DNA from: Lacimicrobium sp. SS2-24
Lineage (GTDB): Bacteria > Pseudomonadota > Gammaproteobacteria > Enterobacterales > Alteromonadaceae
DNA: 64,000 nt
Reading direction: 5' to 3'
Assembly: GCF_002201535.1 (NCBI RefSeq)
Contig: NZ_NIWW01000001.1
Location: 668,933 to 732,932 of the forward strand
Shown: positions 45,704 through 56,264 of the stretch, in pieces
Layout: every line of letters begins with the position of its first letter
Numbering within the stretch: position 1 is the first letter of the stretch
Program-made: the position numbers and the translations under genes
The notes under the pieces: model-generated
The model's input: the letters and a program-made list of their open reading frames with translations, nothing else
The model's database searches: none
Told to the model about the DNA's origin: nothing

Positions 45704-47272
45704 ATGAACTTCAGATCCCTGCTGATAATGTTTATCACCCTGCTACTTGCCATATCTGTGCACGCTAAACCGGGAGCTGCGGCACCCGACACCCCTGAGG
45801 GCGAAACACAGGGCCCCTGGAAACGCCTGATCCTGCGCGGCGTGACACTGATCAATGGCGAAGGCGCTCCACCACAAGGCCCCATGGACATTGTTATAGA
45901 AAACAATCGCATCACACGAATTGTTAGTGTGGGCTACCCTGGTGTGCCCATCAAAGAGGCTGGCCGGCCCGAAGTCAGACCCACTGATAAGGTATTGGAG
46001 TTAGAAGGTCACACCGTACTGCCAGGATTTATTGATATGCATGGTCATATTGGTGGCTCTGCCGATGATATTCCGGCTGAATACGTGTTTAAGTTATGGC
46101 TGGCACATGGCATCACCACCGTGCGGGAGCCGGGTAGCTTCAACGGCGTCGACTGGGTCATGGATCATGTCCGCCGCAGCGAGAAAAATCAGATTACCGC
46201 GCCCAGACTGATCCCGTATTTCGGTTTTGGTCTGGAGCGTAACGATCCCATTTACACCCCCAAGCAGGCCAGAGAGTGGGTCAAATGGGCAAAAAAACAG
46301 GGGGCTGAAGGACTGAAGTTTTTCGGCGCAACGCCGAAGATTATGCAAGCCGCTCTGGATGAGGCGAACCAGCAAGGACTCGGCAGTGCCATGCATCATG
46401 CGCAGTTAAATGTCATGAGTATGAATGTGCTGGATTCTGCACGGTTGGGACTGACCACCATGGAGCACTGGTACGGATTACCGGAAGCCTTATTTGAAGA
46501 CCGCCAGATTCAGCACTACCCCACTGACTATAACTACAACAATGAACAACACCGTTTTGCTGAAGCGGGCCGACTGTGGCAGCAGGCTGCCCGTCACGGT
46601 AGCGAGAAATGGAATGCCGTGCGTGACGAGCTGATTGCCCTGGATTTCACCCTCAATCCCACTATGACCATCTATGAGGCCAGCCGTGACCTGATGCGCG
46701 AAAGGCAGGCCATCTGGCATGAGGACTATACCTTGCCCACCTTATGGGAATTTTTTCAGCCCAATCGCTATGCCCATGGCAGTTACTGGTTTGACTGGAC
46801 AACCAGTGACGAGATTGCGTGGAAAAACAATTTCAATCTGTGGATGCAGTTTATCAATGATTATAAAAACCATGGTGGCCGTGTCACTGTAGGATCTGAT
46901 TCAGGCTATATCTACAAGATCTACGGATTTGGTTATGTTCGTGAGCTTGAAATGCTCCAGGAAGCGGGCTTTCACCCACTGGAAGTGATTCAGGCTGCCA
47001 CCCTCAATGGCGCTGAGGCGCTGGGCCTGGAGGATCAGATTGGTTCCGTACGGGTGGGTAAACTGGCCGACCTGGTGATCATGGAGCACAATCCACTGCA
47101 CAACCTCAAGCTGCTGTATGGCACCGGCCATTTTATGCTTAACGAGGACAATCAGCCCTCCCGTGTGGGCGGTGTTAAATACACCTTAAAAGACGGCGTC
47201 CTCTATGATGCCAAAGCACTGCTCGAAGATGTCAGGCAAATGGTCAAAGCCGCTAAAGCAGCGCAACATTAA
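45704..47272 (+). CDS. Secreted amidohydrolase-family enzyme
   Basis: The 522-residue protein has a signal peptide (about residues 1-22) and the amidohydrolase fold: HTVLPGFIDMHGHIGG (HxH metal site), GAEGLKFFGA with the bridging Lys, SAMHHAQLNV, VGSDSGYIYK with the last Asp, and a C-terminal LADLVIMEHNPL. It hydrolyses an amide-like or dipeptide-like bond in the periplasm; the substrate is unknown. CAGGA precedes the ATG. It is a single-gene unit. Confidence 0.87.
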   Translation: MNFRSLLIMFITLLLAISVHAKPGAAAPDTPEGETQGPWKRLILRGVTLINGEGAPPQGPMDIVIENNRITRIVSVGYPGVPIKEAGRPEVRPTDKVLELEGHTVLPGFIDMHGHIGGSADDIPAEYVFKLWLAHGITTVREPGSFNGVDWVMDHVRRSEKNQITAPRLIPYFGFGLERNDPIYTPKQAREWVKWAKKQGAEGLKFFGATPKIMQAALDEANQQGLGSAMHHAQLNVMSMNVLDSARLGLTTMEHWYGLPEALFEDRQIQHYPTDYNYNNEQHRFAEAGRLWQQAARHGSEKWNAVRDELIALDFTLNPTMTIYEASRDLMRERQAIWHEDYTLPTLWEFFQPNRYAHGSYWFDWTTSDEIAWKNNFNLWMQFINDYKNHGGRVTVGSDSGYIYKIYGFGYVRELEMLQEAGFHPLEVIQAATLNGAEALGLEDQIGSVRVGKLADLVIMEHNPLHNLKLLYGTGHFMLNEDNQPSRVGGVKYTLKDGVLYDAKALLEDVRQMVKAAKAAQH

Positions 47273-47376
47273 CACTTACCCGGTATACCTTTGAAAATAA
47301 AGGCATTTTTATAACACAGGGCTTTCTCGCGAGAGCCCTTAACCGGATAAGCGCTGAAAAACACACTGATGGGTGT

Positions 47377-48939
47377 TTAACGAAACCGCTCCACCACTTC
47401 AAATAACCGATTGGAGACCTCAAGAAGCTCATTGCTTTCTTTTTCGCCCTGTTTGCCTTTATCCAGACTTTCAGCCGCGAGATCGGATATATCCACAATT
47501 TGCTTGTTGACCTGTTCCGACACCGTGGCCTGTTGCTCGACGGCGGCGGCAATTTGCTGCGACATCTCGGCAACGCGACTCAACGCATCGCCGATGCCGT
47601 TTAACAGCTCTGCGGTCTCGCGTACCTGATCTACCCCGGTTTGTGCGCTCTGCTGTCCGCTTTCAGCCGTATCCACGGCTTTGCTGGCGCTGGCCCCCAG
47701 TGACTGAATGATGCTGTGAATGTCTTTGGTTGAATCGGTTGTGCGCTTGGCCAGTTGCCTCACTTCATCGGCCACCACCGCAAAGCCGCGCCCCTGATCG
47801 CCAGCACGGGCAGCTTCAATCGCGGCGTTTAAGGCCAGTAAGTTCGTCTGCTCTGCGATCTGTTCAATGATTTGCGCAGCATTAGAGATGTTTTTCGACT
47901 CCTGCGCCAGGGTATCCACCGCCGCAGAGATATCTTCCACCGACTGTTTTAACTCGCCAATAGACGATGCAGTGCGCCGGGCAATGCTGCGACCTGATTT
48001 TGCCATCTCGTCGGCTTTGCCGGTCTCTTTGGAGGTATCCTGCACCCGATGGGACACCTCATTGATGGTGGTCGTCATCTGGTTCATGGCAGTGGCAACC
48101 TGCGCCGCTTCCTGCTGTTGCTGTTCCAACTGAGACACAATAGCGGCCGAATAATCCACCGCGTTCTTTGCTTTTACTGATACCTGTAACGCCGCATCTT
48201 CGATGCGTGAGAGCACCGTGTTTAAATGGGAGCGCATACTGTGAATGGCCACGCTCAGTTTGCCCTCCGGTCCCACTTCATCGGTGTAACTCATCACGGC
48301 CAGAGGGTGGTAAAAGGCACCGGGGATTTTCTGAAGAAACTGATTACACTTTCCCGCCATGCTGATTTGGGGCAACAGGGCAAAAATCAGCACCGCAAGG
48401 CTTAATAGCACCAACTCGAGAAGAGGGCTGATAAAGGCGTACGTAAATACGGCCACCGCCACAACCAATACCGCTGCCAGAGGATATTTGAATTTCTGTA
48501 AGCTGGCCTTGTTTTCGCCGGGCAGAGTGGTTTTGTCTTTTAACTGTGCATAAAGCTTTTCTGCCCGCTGCACATTTTCCCTTGATGGACAGGAGCGCAC
48601 CGATTCATAGCCAATGACCTTGCCTTTTTCTGTGATCGGTGTGACATAGGCATCAACCCAGTAATAATCACCGTTTTTACAGCGATTTTTCACCAGCCCC
48701 ATCCAGGGTTTGCCCGCTTTGATGTGCTCCCACATCACTTTAAACGCCAGCGGCGGCATATCCGGATGGCGAATAATATTGTGGGGCTGACCAATCAGCT
48801 CATCACGGGTAAAACCACTGATTTGCTCAAAGGCATCATTGCAGTGTTGAATATTCCCCTGCAGGTCGGTGGTAGAGATAAGACGTTCATTTTCGCCAAA
48901 AGTACGCTCATTGCGCGTAACGGGCTGATTGTTGCGCAT
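47377..48939 (-). CDS. PAS-containing methyl-accepting chemotaxis protein (Aer-like)
   Basis: The 520-residue protein starts with a PAS domain (about residues 15-115, including [20 protein letters not shown], a FAD-binding-type segment in Aer) and has two adjacent hydrophobic helices at about 152-190. The cytoplasmic MCP signalling domain with the hairpin tip [20 protein letters not shown] follows. No periplasmic domain is present. This is the layout of aerotaxis and energy-taxis receptors. AGGAGAGG precedes the ATG. Confidence 0.92.
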   Translation of the reverse strand: MRNNQPVTRNERTFGENERLISTTDLQGNIQHCNDAFEQISGFTRDELIGQPHNIIRHPDMPPLAFKVMWEHIKAGKPWMGLVKNRCKNGDYYWVDAYVTPITEKGKVIGYESVRSCPSRENVQRAEKLYAQLKDKTTLPGENKASLQKFKYPLAAVLVVAVAVFTYAFISPLLELVLLSLAVLIFALLPQISMAGKCNQFLQKIPGAFYHPLAVMSYTDEVGPEGKLSVAIHSMRSHLNTVLSRIEDAALQVSVKAKNAVDYSAAIVSQLEQQQQEAAQVATAMNQMTTTINEVSHRVQDTSKETGKADEMAKSGRSIARRTASSIGELKQSVEDISAAVDTLAQESKNISNAAQIIEQIAEQTNLLALNAAIEAARAGDQGRGFAVVADEVRQLAKRTTDSTKDIHSIIQSLGASASKAVDTAESGQQSAQTGVDQVRETAELLNGIGDALSRVAEMSQQIAAAVEQQATVSEQVNKQIVDISDLAAESLDKGKQGEKESNELLEVSNRLFEVVERFR

Positions 48940-49176
48940 GTTCCTCTCCTTTCCTTGTGAATTCAGTTATAAGTCGTAATTTAGCCGTTTATTGTGACAG
49001 CATTAAGCATAGCCCAGATTAGAAAATGACAAAGGGATCAAGACGTTATTATGCAAATAAAAGATAAAAAGACGCGGTATATTTGCGCGAACAGGCTTTT
49101 ATCTGCGAACCACTCAGGCTATGCTGCAAAAGGCTGAATGAACAGAATTGAATAATCACCCAACAAGGACGCAAGG

Positions 49177-49371
49177 ATGGATCAGAACAGTACATCGCCA
49201 CGACAGCAACTTCTCTGTGCATTGGCTCGTCAAAGTGACGCACTGGATGAGTATCTGAGTACCCCGGAAGATGCAGAGATGGCCAGCAAAGTCATCGAAT
49301 GTAATCGGGAGTTGCTGGCCCTTTTGCAACAAATTATGCAAACCCGGCGAGGCGCAGAGCCGCCACGCTGA
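49177..49371 (+). CDS. Small hypothetical protein
   Basis: The 64-residue product (starting MDQNSTSPRQQLLCALARQ) is helical, with no membrane segment or known motif. AAGGA lies upstream of the ATG. The opposite strand has an overlapping frame with less plausible composition. Its stop lies 8 bases before the convergent end of sua5. It could be a flagellar-chaperone-like helical protein, but this is only a guess. Confidence 0.5.
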   Translation: MDQNSTSPRQQLLCALARQSDALDEYLSTPEDAEMASKVIECNRELLALLQQIMQTRRGAEPPR

Positions 49372-49379
49372 TTTCACAT

Positions 49380-50363
49380 TCAGCCACTGGCACGGGCAGT
49401 GGCCCGCTGCAACCTGTTGTTAATACCTTTCCACACGGACGTCACCGGTGGCTGTTCGATAATCAGCAGATCGTTTTCTGAGCGCTCAAAATCGTGTAAG
49501 CGCAAATACAACTCCCTGGCATAGAAAACCGGATCCAGCGGCATCACAACCCAGTCTACATGGGCCAGATCGTATCGGTTGGGCGTCAGCGACCACACCT
49601 GAATGCGCCCTTGTGCGTGTTGTTCTATGGTCTGTTTGAGTTCTTTAGGGGAACACAAACTGGCAGGTTTAGCCGGCGCATAGTGACGAGAATCGCTGCC
49701 GGACACTCTGGGCGTATCGCCTTCATCCGTCTGTCCGTAGGGCGCAACGCCGAACCCCACCAATTCACCATCGAGCAACCCCGGACGCAGGATCCTCGGT
49801 GCGGCGGTGCTTAAATCCACGATACTGGACTCGATCCCCACCGGACATAGTCCTCCATCGACCACCGCAGCAATTTCATTATCAAACTGCCCCAGTACAT
49901 GCGCCACTGCGGTCGGACTGATACGACCATATTTATTGGCCGAGGGTGCTGCCAGAGCACCGCCAAATTCTTTCAGAATCTCCAGCGCCACCGGATGGCC
50001 GGGCATACGAATCCCTACCGTGCTTTGCCCGCCGGTGACTAACGCAGGCGCCGATGGCGATTTTTTCAGGATCATCGTCAAAGGTCCCGGCCAGAACTGT
50101 TCTGCAAGCTCATAGGCAATAGGCGTAATATCCTGAGCCCAGTCCCTCAATTGTGCGATATCACCGATATGGACGATCAAAGGGTGGCTCAGAGGCCGTT
50201 GTTTGGCACTGAATAGCCTGGCCAGCGCTTGCTCGTTACTGGCATCCGCGGCTAAACCATATACGGTCTCGGTGGGGATCGCCACCAGTTCACCGTCACG
50301 CAGCAGGGACGCAGCCTGGCGGATATCCTCACGCTTTTCTCCGTCGAGTTCGAGCCTTTTCAT
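49380..50363 (-). CDS. sua5: Threonylcarbamoyl-AMP synthase (Sua5 type)
   Basis: The 327-residue enzyme makes threonylcarbamoyl-AMP from threonine, ATP and bicarbonate/CO2 for the t6A37 modification of tRNA. The YrdC domain (about residues 10-205) contains IPTETVYGLAADA, KQRPLSHPLIVHI, the RMPGHP segment and APSANKYGRISPT; a shorter Sua5 C-terminal domain follows (about 240-327). The long Sua5 form differs from the 190-residue TsaC common in gammaproteobacteria. The chosen ATG has GAGGTG upstream and lies 7 bases after the DUF6671 stop; the frame extends further upstream without family resemblance. Being encoded last in a bicarbonate-uptake operon fits its need for bicarbonate, though this is inference. 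Confidence 0.9.
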   Translation of the reverse strand: MKRLELDGEKREDIRQAASLLRDGELVAIPTETVYGLAADASNEQALARLFSAKQRPLSHPLIVHIGDIAQLRDWAQDITPIAYELAEQFWPGPLTMILKKSPSAPALVTGGQSTVGIRMPGHPVALEILKEFGGALAAPSANKYGRISPTAVAHVLGQFDNEIAAVVDGGLCPVGIESSIVDLSTAAPRILRPGLLDGELVGFGVAPYGQTDEGDTPRVSGSDSRHYAPAKPASLCSPKELKQTIEQHAQGRIQVWSLTPNRYDLAHVDWVVMPLDPVFYARELYLRLHDFERSENDLLIIEQPPVTSVWKGINNRLQRATARASG

Positions 50364-50370
50364 AGACACC

Positions 50371-51234
50371 TCATGGATTACAAATAGAGCAATGGAATGG
50401 ATCGGCGAAAGGTTCACTGACCGGCTCAAAGTGACTGGTCTGACAGACGCCACAACGAAAGTAGCGACCTTTGCTCATGGTTGTGGGGGCCTGACATTGC
50501 TGACAAGGCAAACCCTGCTCTGCGCTGACAGGCTGATACCCTGGCGTATGACATTGCGGACACAGACGCAACACATGCTCAGCTAGTTGCTGGGCGGCAC
50601 GGGCAATGGTCTGCATCCGACTGGGACAACAGTGGGCTCTGAAATCCCACTCAGCAAATACCTGATTACCACCTGAGCGGGCCAGACAGGCCACAAACGC
50701 CTGCTCCAGTGCTTCGCTGGACCCAATACCGGTAATGGGCTGAGGATCCCGCTCATCGTCGGCACGCAGCACCAGAGCCTGTTCCGGAAAGCCGCTTTGC
50801 AGGGCATACTTTTCAAGCTCAGCAAAATCATCTGTAATCAGTGTGGTCACTGACAGCACGGTCTGATGCTGAGCGCTGATGGTCATGTCACGGCTGGCAT
50901 CAAACCACACCAGGATCTCCGTGTTCAGACATGCCAGACCACCCAATGCCTGCGTATCAAAACTGCCTTCACTGCCGATACCGATGTTCAGACCACTGCG
51001 ACTCGCCGCCAGACGGGCTTTTCTTTCTGCGGTAGCACGCTGATCTTCCACCCGCGCAATGGTGCGGGTAAAGTTACCCAGTGTGTCCGTATCAAAGTCT
51101 TCATCGACGCGCAGCTCCACCGCCAGCACCTTCGCCAGCACAGGTGCAATAACCTGATGTTTCTTGTGTTTGCTCAGCAAGCAGGCAGTGGTCTGATAAT
51201 AAGGGTGCCCGGTATCTGGCGCGGGTTGTTGCAT
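50371..51234 (-). CDS. DUF6671 protein with four CxxC motifs
   Basis: The 287-residue protein has an N-terminal domain with LNIGIGSEGSFDTQALGG (about 82-99) and WDFRAHCCPSRMQTI (196-210), features I recall for DUF6671, then a C-terminal region with CxxC at 225-228, 244-247, 261-264 and 282-285, enough for two zinc ribbons. No function is known to me. It overlaps the cysD-like gene by one base (TGATG) and has GAGGGG upstream. Its fixed position between a lone CysD-like protein and Sua5 suggests it works with one of them. Confidence 0.72.
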   Translation of the reverse strand: MQQPAPDTGHPYYQTTACLLSKHKKHQVIAPVLAKVLAVELRVDEDFDTDTLGNFTRTIARVEDQRATAERKARLAASRSGLNIGIGSEGSFDTQALGGLACLNTEILVWFDASRDMTISAQHQTVLSVTTLITDDFAELEKYALQSGFPEQALVLRADDERDPQPITGIGSSEALEQAFVACLARSGGNQVFAEWDFRAHCCPSRMQTIARAAQQLAEHVLRLCPQCHTPGYQPVSAEQGLPCQQCQAPTTMSKGRYFRCGVCQTSHFEPVSEPFADPFHCSICNP

Positions 51235-52163
51235 CAGAAATACCCCTCGCGCTTTTTCTTCTCCATGGAGGCGCTCTGATCTTTGTCCAGCAGCCGCCCT
51301 TCCCGCTCACTGGTTTTACTCAACAGCATTTCCTGCACAACCCCGGCCACAGACTGGGCTTTGCTGAGCACGGCGCCGGTCTGGGGGTAACATCCCAGCG
51401 TGCGAAAGCGGATCCAGCGGGATTGCAGGGTGCGTTTCTCCTGCTCAGTGAGAAACGGCAGCATGCGGTCATCATCCAGCGCCAGTAAGGTACCGGAGCC
51501 ATCATCCTGCCAACACATGCGCTGCTCGGCCAGATACAGCGGGACAATATCTATTTGTTCGTTGAGGATATATAACCAGATATCCAGCTCAGTCCAGTTC
51601 GACAATGGGAAGATTCGCACTGACTCCCCCGGGCCAATGTGACCATTAAACAGGTGCCATAATTCGGGGCGTTGCTGCTTGGGATCCCACTGATGATGAC
51701 GATCCCGAAACGAAAAGATGCGTTCCTTGGCCCGCGACTTTTCTTCATCACGGCGTGCGCCGCCCAGCGCCGCATCAAACCCATACTTATCCAGCGCCTG
51801 CTTGAGCGCCACGGTTTTCATCTGGTCGTTGTACAACACTGACCCGGACCGAATCGGATGCACGCCATTGGCCAGCGCTTCCTGATTGGTGTGCACCAGT
51901 ACGTCCAGTTCGTGCTTGTGGGCCAGTTTATCCCTGAAGCTGGCCATTTCAGCAAACTCCCAGGTGGTATCGATATGCAATAACGGAAATGGCACCTTAC
52001 CCGGGTAAAAGGCCTTGCGGGCCAGATGCAACATCACCGTACTGTCTTTACCAATGGAATAGAACATACAGGGGTTATCAAAACTGGCGGCCATTTCGCG
52101 GATAATAAATATGGCTTCGGCCTCCAGTTGCTGAAGGTGTGACATGCGTTGTTCGGGGCTCAT
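51234..52163 (-). CDS. cysD: CysD-like ATP sulfurylase small subunit, without CysN
   Basis: The 309-residue protein has the PP-loop [19 protein letters not shown] (SxGKDS at about 36-41), [20 protein letters not shown] and [15 protein letters not shown], and ends [10 protein letters not shown], all typical of CysD. CysD normally works with the GTPase CysN to make adenosine phosphosulfate from sulfate and ATP. No cysN follows here; instead there is a DUF6671 gene. Either cysN lies elsewhere or this copy adenylates something else. The ATG at 52163 overlaps the dabA stop (ATGA) and has AGGAGG six bases upstream; the longer frame upstream lies in dabA. Confidence 0.88.
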   Translation of the reverse strand: MSPEQRMSHLQQLEAEAIFIIREMAASFDNPCMFYSIGKDSTVMLHLARKAFYPGKVPFPLLHIDTTWEFAEMASFRDKLAHKHELDVLVHTNQEALANGVHPIRSGSVLYNDQMKTVALKQALDKYGFDAALGGARRDEEKSRAKERIFSFRDRHHQWDPKQQRPELWHLFNGHIGPGESVRIFPLSNWTELDIWLYILNEQIDIVPLYLAEQRMCWQDDGSGTLLALDDDRMLPFLTEQEKRTLQSRWIRFRTLGCYPQTGAVLSKAQSVAGVVQEMLLSKTSEREGRLLDKDQSASMEKKKREGYF

Positions 52164-54592
52164 ACAGACGCCTCCTGGATGCCACTGACAACAGGGTGCC
52201 ACTTACCGTGCAGGTAGCGACTGGGCTGATGGAGCCCGGCGAACACATACAGCCACTGATTGTCCACCAGCTGTTTAACATGAGCGTGACGTTCAATAAT
52301 TGTGGCAATCGCCGACTCGGGCGCGTCAATCACTACGCTTAAGCGCAGCGGCTGATGGATCCAGTTATCACCATCATGAATCGACTGCATCGCCAGGCCT
52401 GTACGTAAATCACCGCCGTTACCCTCAAACACGCCGATGTTGCCGCCCACCACGTTGTGCAACACCTTATTACCACTGCCATAACGGGGGTTGTCTGTCA
52501 CTGACGCATAGTACTGAAAATTAATCCAGTGGGTGACCAACATGGGCGCGGTAATAATCTGCTCCAGCAGCGAGTAACCCTCATCCTGGTGATGATCATA
52601 ATCGTGTAAAAACGCGCGACCATTGAGGTTCATATCACGGGTTTTGAAACGCGGAGCAATGATAAAACTGGCATTATTGGCCAGTCCCCATTCAGGGCGA
52701 ACCTGCGACCAATCCTGACTGCGCTGCACAAAATTGTGTTGATGAGATTTACCCTTTTCCTGACTCAGCACCTGTCCGGCCGCTGAATGTGAACGTTGCT
52801 CCCGGGTCAGCTCAGAGGCACGATCCAGCCAGTCGCGAATAAGCGCCATATCCTGGTTATCGCCAGCATTGAAGAGTTTGACTTCTTCCGTGGTGGTATT
52901 GTGCAGCGCCGCCACAAAGTGCGTTGCTTGTGGAATGGTAATACCCTGCCCTTTTAGCGCCTCACGCACCTCGTCATCATTTAACATCCCGGCAAGGGCT
53001 TTACTGTTGACCTCACCGGTCTGGCCACCGCAAGCGCCACAATCCAGTCCCGCCGCGTGAGGGTTATTGTGGGTTTCACTGCCATGGCCCACCAGCAACA
53101 CAGTTTCAGCAAAATCTTTGGTCAGCCCCATACCGGTAAGGATCTGCGCGGCCATTTCTGCCTGTTGCCCGACACTGACCGGCTGTTCGTTATCACAGGA
53201 CACCAGCTTCAATGGTGCCGTGTTTGAGTCTGCCAATGCTGTGACCGGATGATTGGGCTCCGATGTAGGCACAAAGCTTTGCCGGAATAATTTCAGCGCG
53301 TAGGCCGGGCCTGTGGTTTCAACAAACGTAAAGGCACTGGGTGCGGCGTGCTTAAATCGCTGCCATGCCTGGCGAATAGACAAGCGATGATAAACCGGCT
53401 TTTTCTCGGCCGACTCCATAATCCGAAAAGCCGGCGTCAATAAGCCCGGAAGCTGTGGGCGGTGGTAATAGCTGCCCTGCGGCTGATAATCCGCGGCCAG
53501 GCCGAAGAAACCGGCAAAGCCTTTGGTCTGTATATCCGGGCTGACAGACTCCAGCGAGCGTCGGTAAGGCTCAGAGCGCACATCGATACAAAACACCGCC
53601 TGTAATTTGGGCTGCAATGAATCGGCCTGCGCGGGCGCTTTTTTAAGTTCGGCAAACAAACTCTGCTGATAAGACAACTCCAGTGCCTGCTGCCATAACC
53701 AGTCATATTCTTGTACACCCAGGTTAAACTGCTCAAAATCTTTCATTTGCTGCTGGCTGAGTAACCATTGCCGATGCAGGCTCTTACTATGGTAATGACG
53801 ATACAGCACACATTCCCATGCGGCCCGGATAGCCAGTAACTCCTCAAGCACCGTGCTGGATTTGCTCTGACGCTCGGCTTCCTGCTGCTGATATGCACAC
53901 CAGCTCGCCCAGCCATTAATGCTCAGACTCAGACCGTGCAGATAGGGCAGGTAGCTGTCGGATTGCAAATCCAGCACATCAGGCAGCTGCTGCCACAATT
54001 GTGTGTAATCCTCTGGCAAACGGGCAAACTCCTGATGAATATCCGGATCGCCCATTAAAAGACCTATTCCACGGTCATGACGCACTGTCTTTATCCAACT
54101 GTTGTACAACCCTTTTTCTGTGGACACTTTCCACTTGGCCTGATGCTGGTCAAAATAGGCCGCACAAAACTGGCTGATCTGATGGGTGATTTCCTCCACC
54201 CAGGCAATATTGCGGGTCATGTCCCGGCTGCCATCCACCAGATGTGAAATGAGGCGTGATTCATGGGTATGGCGCTGTGTATTAATGTGCGCCAGCAACT
54301 TTTTCAGCGTGACACCGTCATGTGCTGCAGCAACCTGCTGAAGATGACGGTGCGTGATCTCTCCGCGCTCATAACACTGACGGTAGAAATGCCGTGGCAT
54401 CAACGCCTGCGCGCCACTGCGACTGGCCAGTTGAGCTGCCACCTCTTCAATAGGAAGGTGCGTAAGCTTCCACCAGGGATTAACCGCAATAAACTGATCC
54501 AGGGGCCACACCGGAGTGACAGACTGACAAACCTGGCCCACGGCCTTTGCTATGGCATCTTCTGCCGGTGACGAATCATACTGAGGCTGCAT
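52160..54592 (-). CDS. dabA: DabA inorganic carbon transporter subunit (UPF0753/DUF2309)
   Basis: The 810-residue protein is the β-carbonic-anhydrase-like subunit of the DAB carbon uptake system, which captures CO2 as bicarbonate with the aid of an ion gradient. The zinc site is visible: Cys335 and Asp337 ([14 protein letters not shown]), His503 ([10 protein letters not shown]) and Cys518 ([11 protein letters not shown]). These correspond to the C-D-H-C set known from Halothiobacillus DabA. The start overlaps the dabB stop (TAATG). It is usually paired with dabB, as here. Confidence 0.93.
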   Translation of the reverse strand: MQPQYDSSPAEDAIAKAVGQVCQSVTPVWPLDQFIAVNPWWKLTHLPIEEVAAQLASRSGAQALMPRHFYRQCYERGEITHRHLQQVAAAHDGVTLKKLLAHINTQRHTHESRLISHLVDGSRDMTRNIAWVEEITHQISQFCAAYFDQHQAKWKVSTEKGLYNSWIKTVRHDRGIGLLMGDPDIHQEFARLPEDYTQLWQQLPDVLDLQSDSYLPYLHGLSLSINGWASWCAYQQQEAERQSKSSTVLEELLAIRAAWECVLYRHYHSKSLHRQWLLSQQQMKDFEQFNLGVQEYDWLWQQALELSYQQSLFAELKKAPAQADSLQPKLQAVFCIDVRSEPYRRSLESVSPDIQTKGFAGFFGLAADYQPQGSYYHRPQLPGLLTPAFRIMESAEKKPVYHRLSIRQAWQRFKHAAPSAFTFVETTGPAYALKLFRQSFVPTSEPNHPVTALADSNTAPLKLVSCDNEQPVSVGQQAEMAAQILTGMGLTKDFAETVLLVGHGSETHNNPHAAGLDCGACGGQTGEVNSKALAGMLNDDEVREALKGQGITIPQATHFVAALHNTTTEEVKLFNAGDNQDMALIRDWLDRASELTREQRSHSAAGQVLSQEKGKSHQHNFVQRSQDWSQVRPEWGLANNASFIIAPRFKTRDMNLNGRAFLHDYDHHQDEGYSLLEQIITAPMLVTHWINFQYYASVTDNPRYGSGNKVLHNVVGGNIGVFEGNGGDLRTGLAMQSIHDGDNWIHQPLRLSVVIDAPESAIATIIERHAHVKQLVDNQWLYVFAGLHQPSRYLHGKWHPVVSGIQEASV

Positions 54593-56160
54593 TAATAGTC
54601 TCCTGTTTTAGCCAGGGATGCCGGAGAATCCACGTGTTTAAGGGCAAAGTCATCTAAGCGTACCGGCCAAATACGCATTGCCTGACGGGTAAACCACTCG
54701 TCGAGGTAAAGACCGGCATATAAAAGCGGGTAGAGTTTTTGTGACAGACACCCATGGGGATACACCCTGATCATGACGTAGAGCAGATAGAACAAGGTGA
54801 ACGTCAGCATTACGCCAATGGCCAGCGGCGCAGAGACGACCGAAGCAGGTGTAATCGCCTCGGTGATATCGGCAAAAAACTGATGCCACAGGGCGTAAAA
54901 CAGCGCCAGCGTGATCACAACCGGCACCACCATCAGCCTGGCCAGCGCCAGCGGCTGCTTGAGCCCTTCGATGAGGATTACGCACAAGGCAATATTGATA
55001 ATCCACAACAGGCTCACATAGCCGTAGTTACCCTCCTGCCAGGCGTCGCTCAGGGTGAGCATCACGCCAAACACCGTAAACAGGCTGACCGACACCACAG
55101 TCGCCAGCGGCAGATTCGGCTTAATCGGTGGCATGGCCAGGCGGGCACGAATGAAATCGTTAACCGTATTGCCTGCGTTAAGAAAGCAGTACGCTTTATA
55201 CAGTGAGTGCGCCAGCAAGTGCAGCAATGCCAGGTCGTACGCGCCTAAGCCGCATTCGAGTAACATAAAGCCCATCTGTGCGCAGGTGGACCAGGCCAGC
55301 ATGACCTTAATACTGATGCGGGTCATCATAATCAGACTGGCAATAATGGCCGTTGCCGAACCGACAATGATAAGCAGGGTATTGGCGTAATCGACCTGCG
55401 CCAACATGGGGCTGAAACGAATAATTAAAAAGCCGCCAATGTTCACGATACCGGCGTGCAGCAGCGCCGACACTGGCGTCGGCGCTTCCATAACCTGCAA
55501 CAACCAGCCATGAAAAGGTAGCTGAGCACACTTGAGAATCGCGACCACGGCCAGCAAGGTGGCGGCCAGGGACAGGTCGGCCGAAGCCAGGTTCGGGGCA
55601 CTCAACATCGCCGAAATAGACAGGGTATTGAACTCAACACTCAACATGACCACGGCGATCAGCAGCGCCACATCGGCCACACGACTGAGAATGAACTTTT
55701 TATGGGCAGCCAGAACAGCCTTAGGGCGATCCGGGTAAAATACCAGCAGTCGATGCAAGGTCAGACTGGATGCCACCCAGCTCAGAAAGAACACCAGAAT
55801 GTTATCACTGACCACCAGCATACTGATGGTACCCAGGGTCGCAAGAAACCAACGCTGATAATAATGCTGGCGTTTCTCGCCCGCTAAATAGTTGCGAGAA
55901 AAGCGCAGTATAATGACACCGATAAAGGTCACCATAACCAGCATCAGTGCGCTGAGCACATCCAGTCTCACCGTTAGCAGGGCGTAGACTGATTCCGGCA
56001 ATCCCATCAGACCGATAGCGCCGAGCACCGACATGGCAAAGGCCATGGTCACCGTACTTAAGGTGATACGCCAGGCGGTGTGATTCTTGGGTAACAGTAA
56101 GGCGCCGAGCAGCAATACAACCGGCGTCGCAAGAAAAAGCAGTGCTGGAACAATGGCCAT
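54592..56160 (-). CDS. dabB: DabB membrane subunit (NuoL/MrpA-like)
   Basis: The 522-residue protein has about 13 membrane helices and the proton/sodium-translocation features of the NuoL/MrpA family (APTPVSALLHAGIVNIGGFL; the Lys and His of TM helices in the middle). It couples DabA to the ion gradient. AAGGGGG precedes the ATG. A perfect 16-bp AT palindrome lies upstream at 56213-56228, in the gap to the divergent LysR gene. Confidence 0.92.
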   Translation of the reverse strand: MAIVPALLFLATPVVLLLGALLLPKNHTAWRITLSTVTMAFAMSVLGAIGLMGLPESVYALLTVRLDVLSALMLVMVTFIGVIILRFSRNYLAGEKRQHYYQRWFLATLGTISMLVVSDNILVFFLSWVASSLTLHRLLVFYPDRPKAVLAAHKKFILSRVADVALLIAVVMLSVEFNTLSISAMLSAPNLASADLSLAATLLAVVAILKCAQLPFHGWLLQVMEAPTPVSALLHAGIVNIGGFLIIRFSPMLAQVDYANTLLIIVGSATAIIASLIMMTRISIKVMLAWSTCAQMGFMLLECGLGAYDLALLHLLAHSLYKAYCFLNAGNTVNDFIRARLAMPPIKPNLPLATVVSVSLFTVFGVMLTLSDAWQEGNYGYVSLLWIINIALCVILIEGLKQPLALARLMVVPVVITLALFYALWHQFFADITEAITPASVVSAPLAIGVMLTFTLFYLLYVMIRVYPHGCLSQKLYPLLYAGLYLDEWFTRQAMRIWPVRLDDFALKHVDSPASLAKTGDY

Positions 56161-56212
56161 GTAATCCCCCTTGATTGACGAGTGGATTCTGGCGCCTGTT
56201 TCAATTTAAGTA

Positions 56213-56228
56213 AAATATATATATATTT
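56213..56228. promoter_or_regulatory. AT palindrome between dabB and the LysR gene
   Basis: AAATATATATATATTT is a perfect 16-bp palindrome in a very AT-rich part of the 104-base divergent gap. It could be a LysR site, or the melting region of one of the promoters. Confidence 0.35.
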
Positions 56229-56264
56229 ATAATTCGTTCTCTTTTTCTTATCCATAGGTCAGCC

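Noticed and set aside
47318-47340. AGGGCT/AGCCCT hairpin after the amidohydrolase gene
   Set aside because: The stem is short and the loop forms its own palindrome. No T-tract follows on either strand, so I do not call a terminator.
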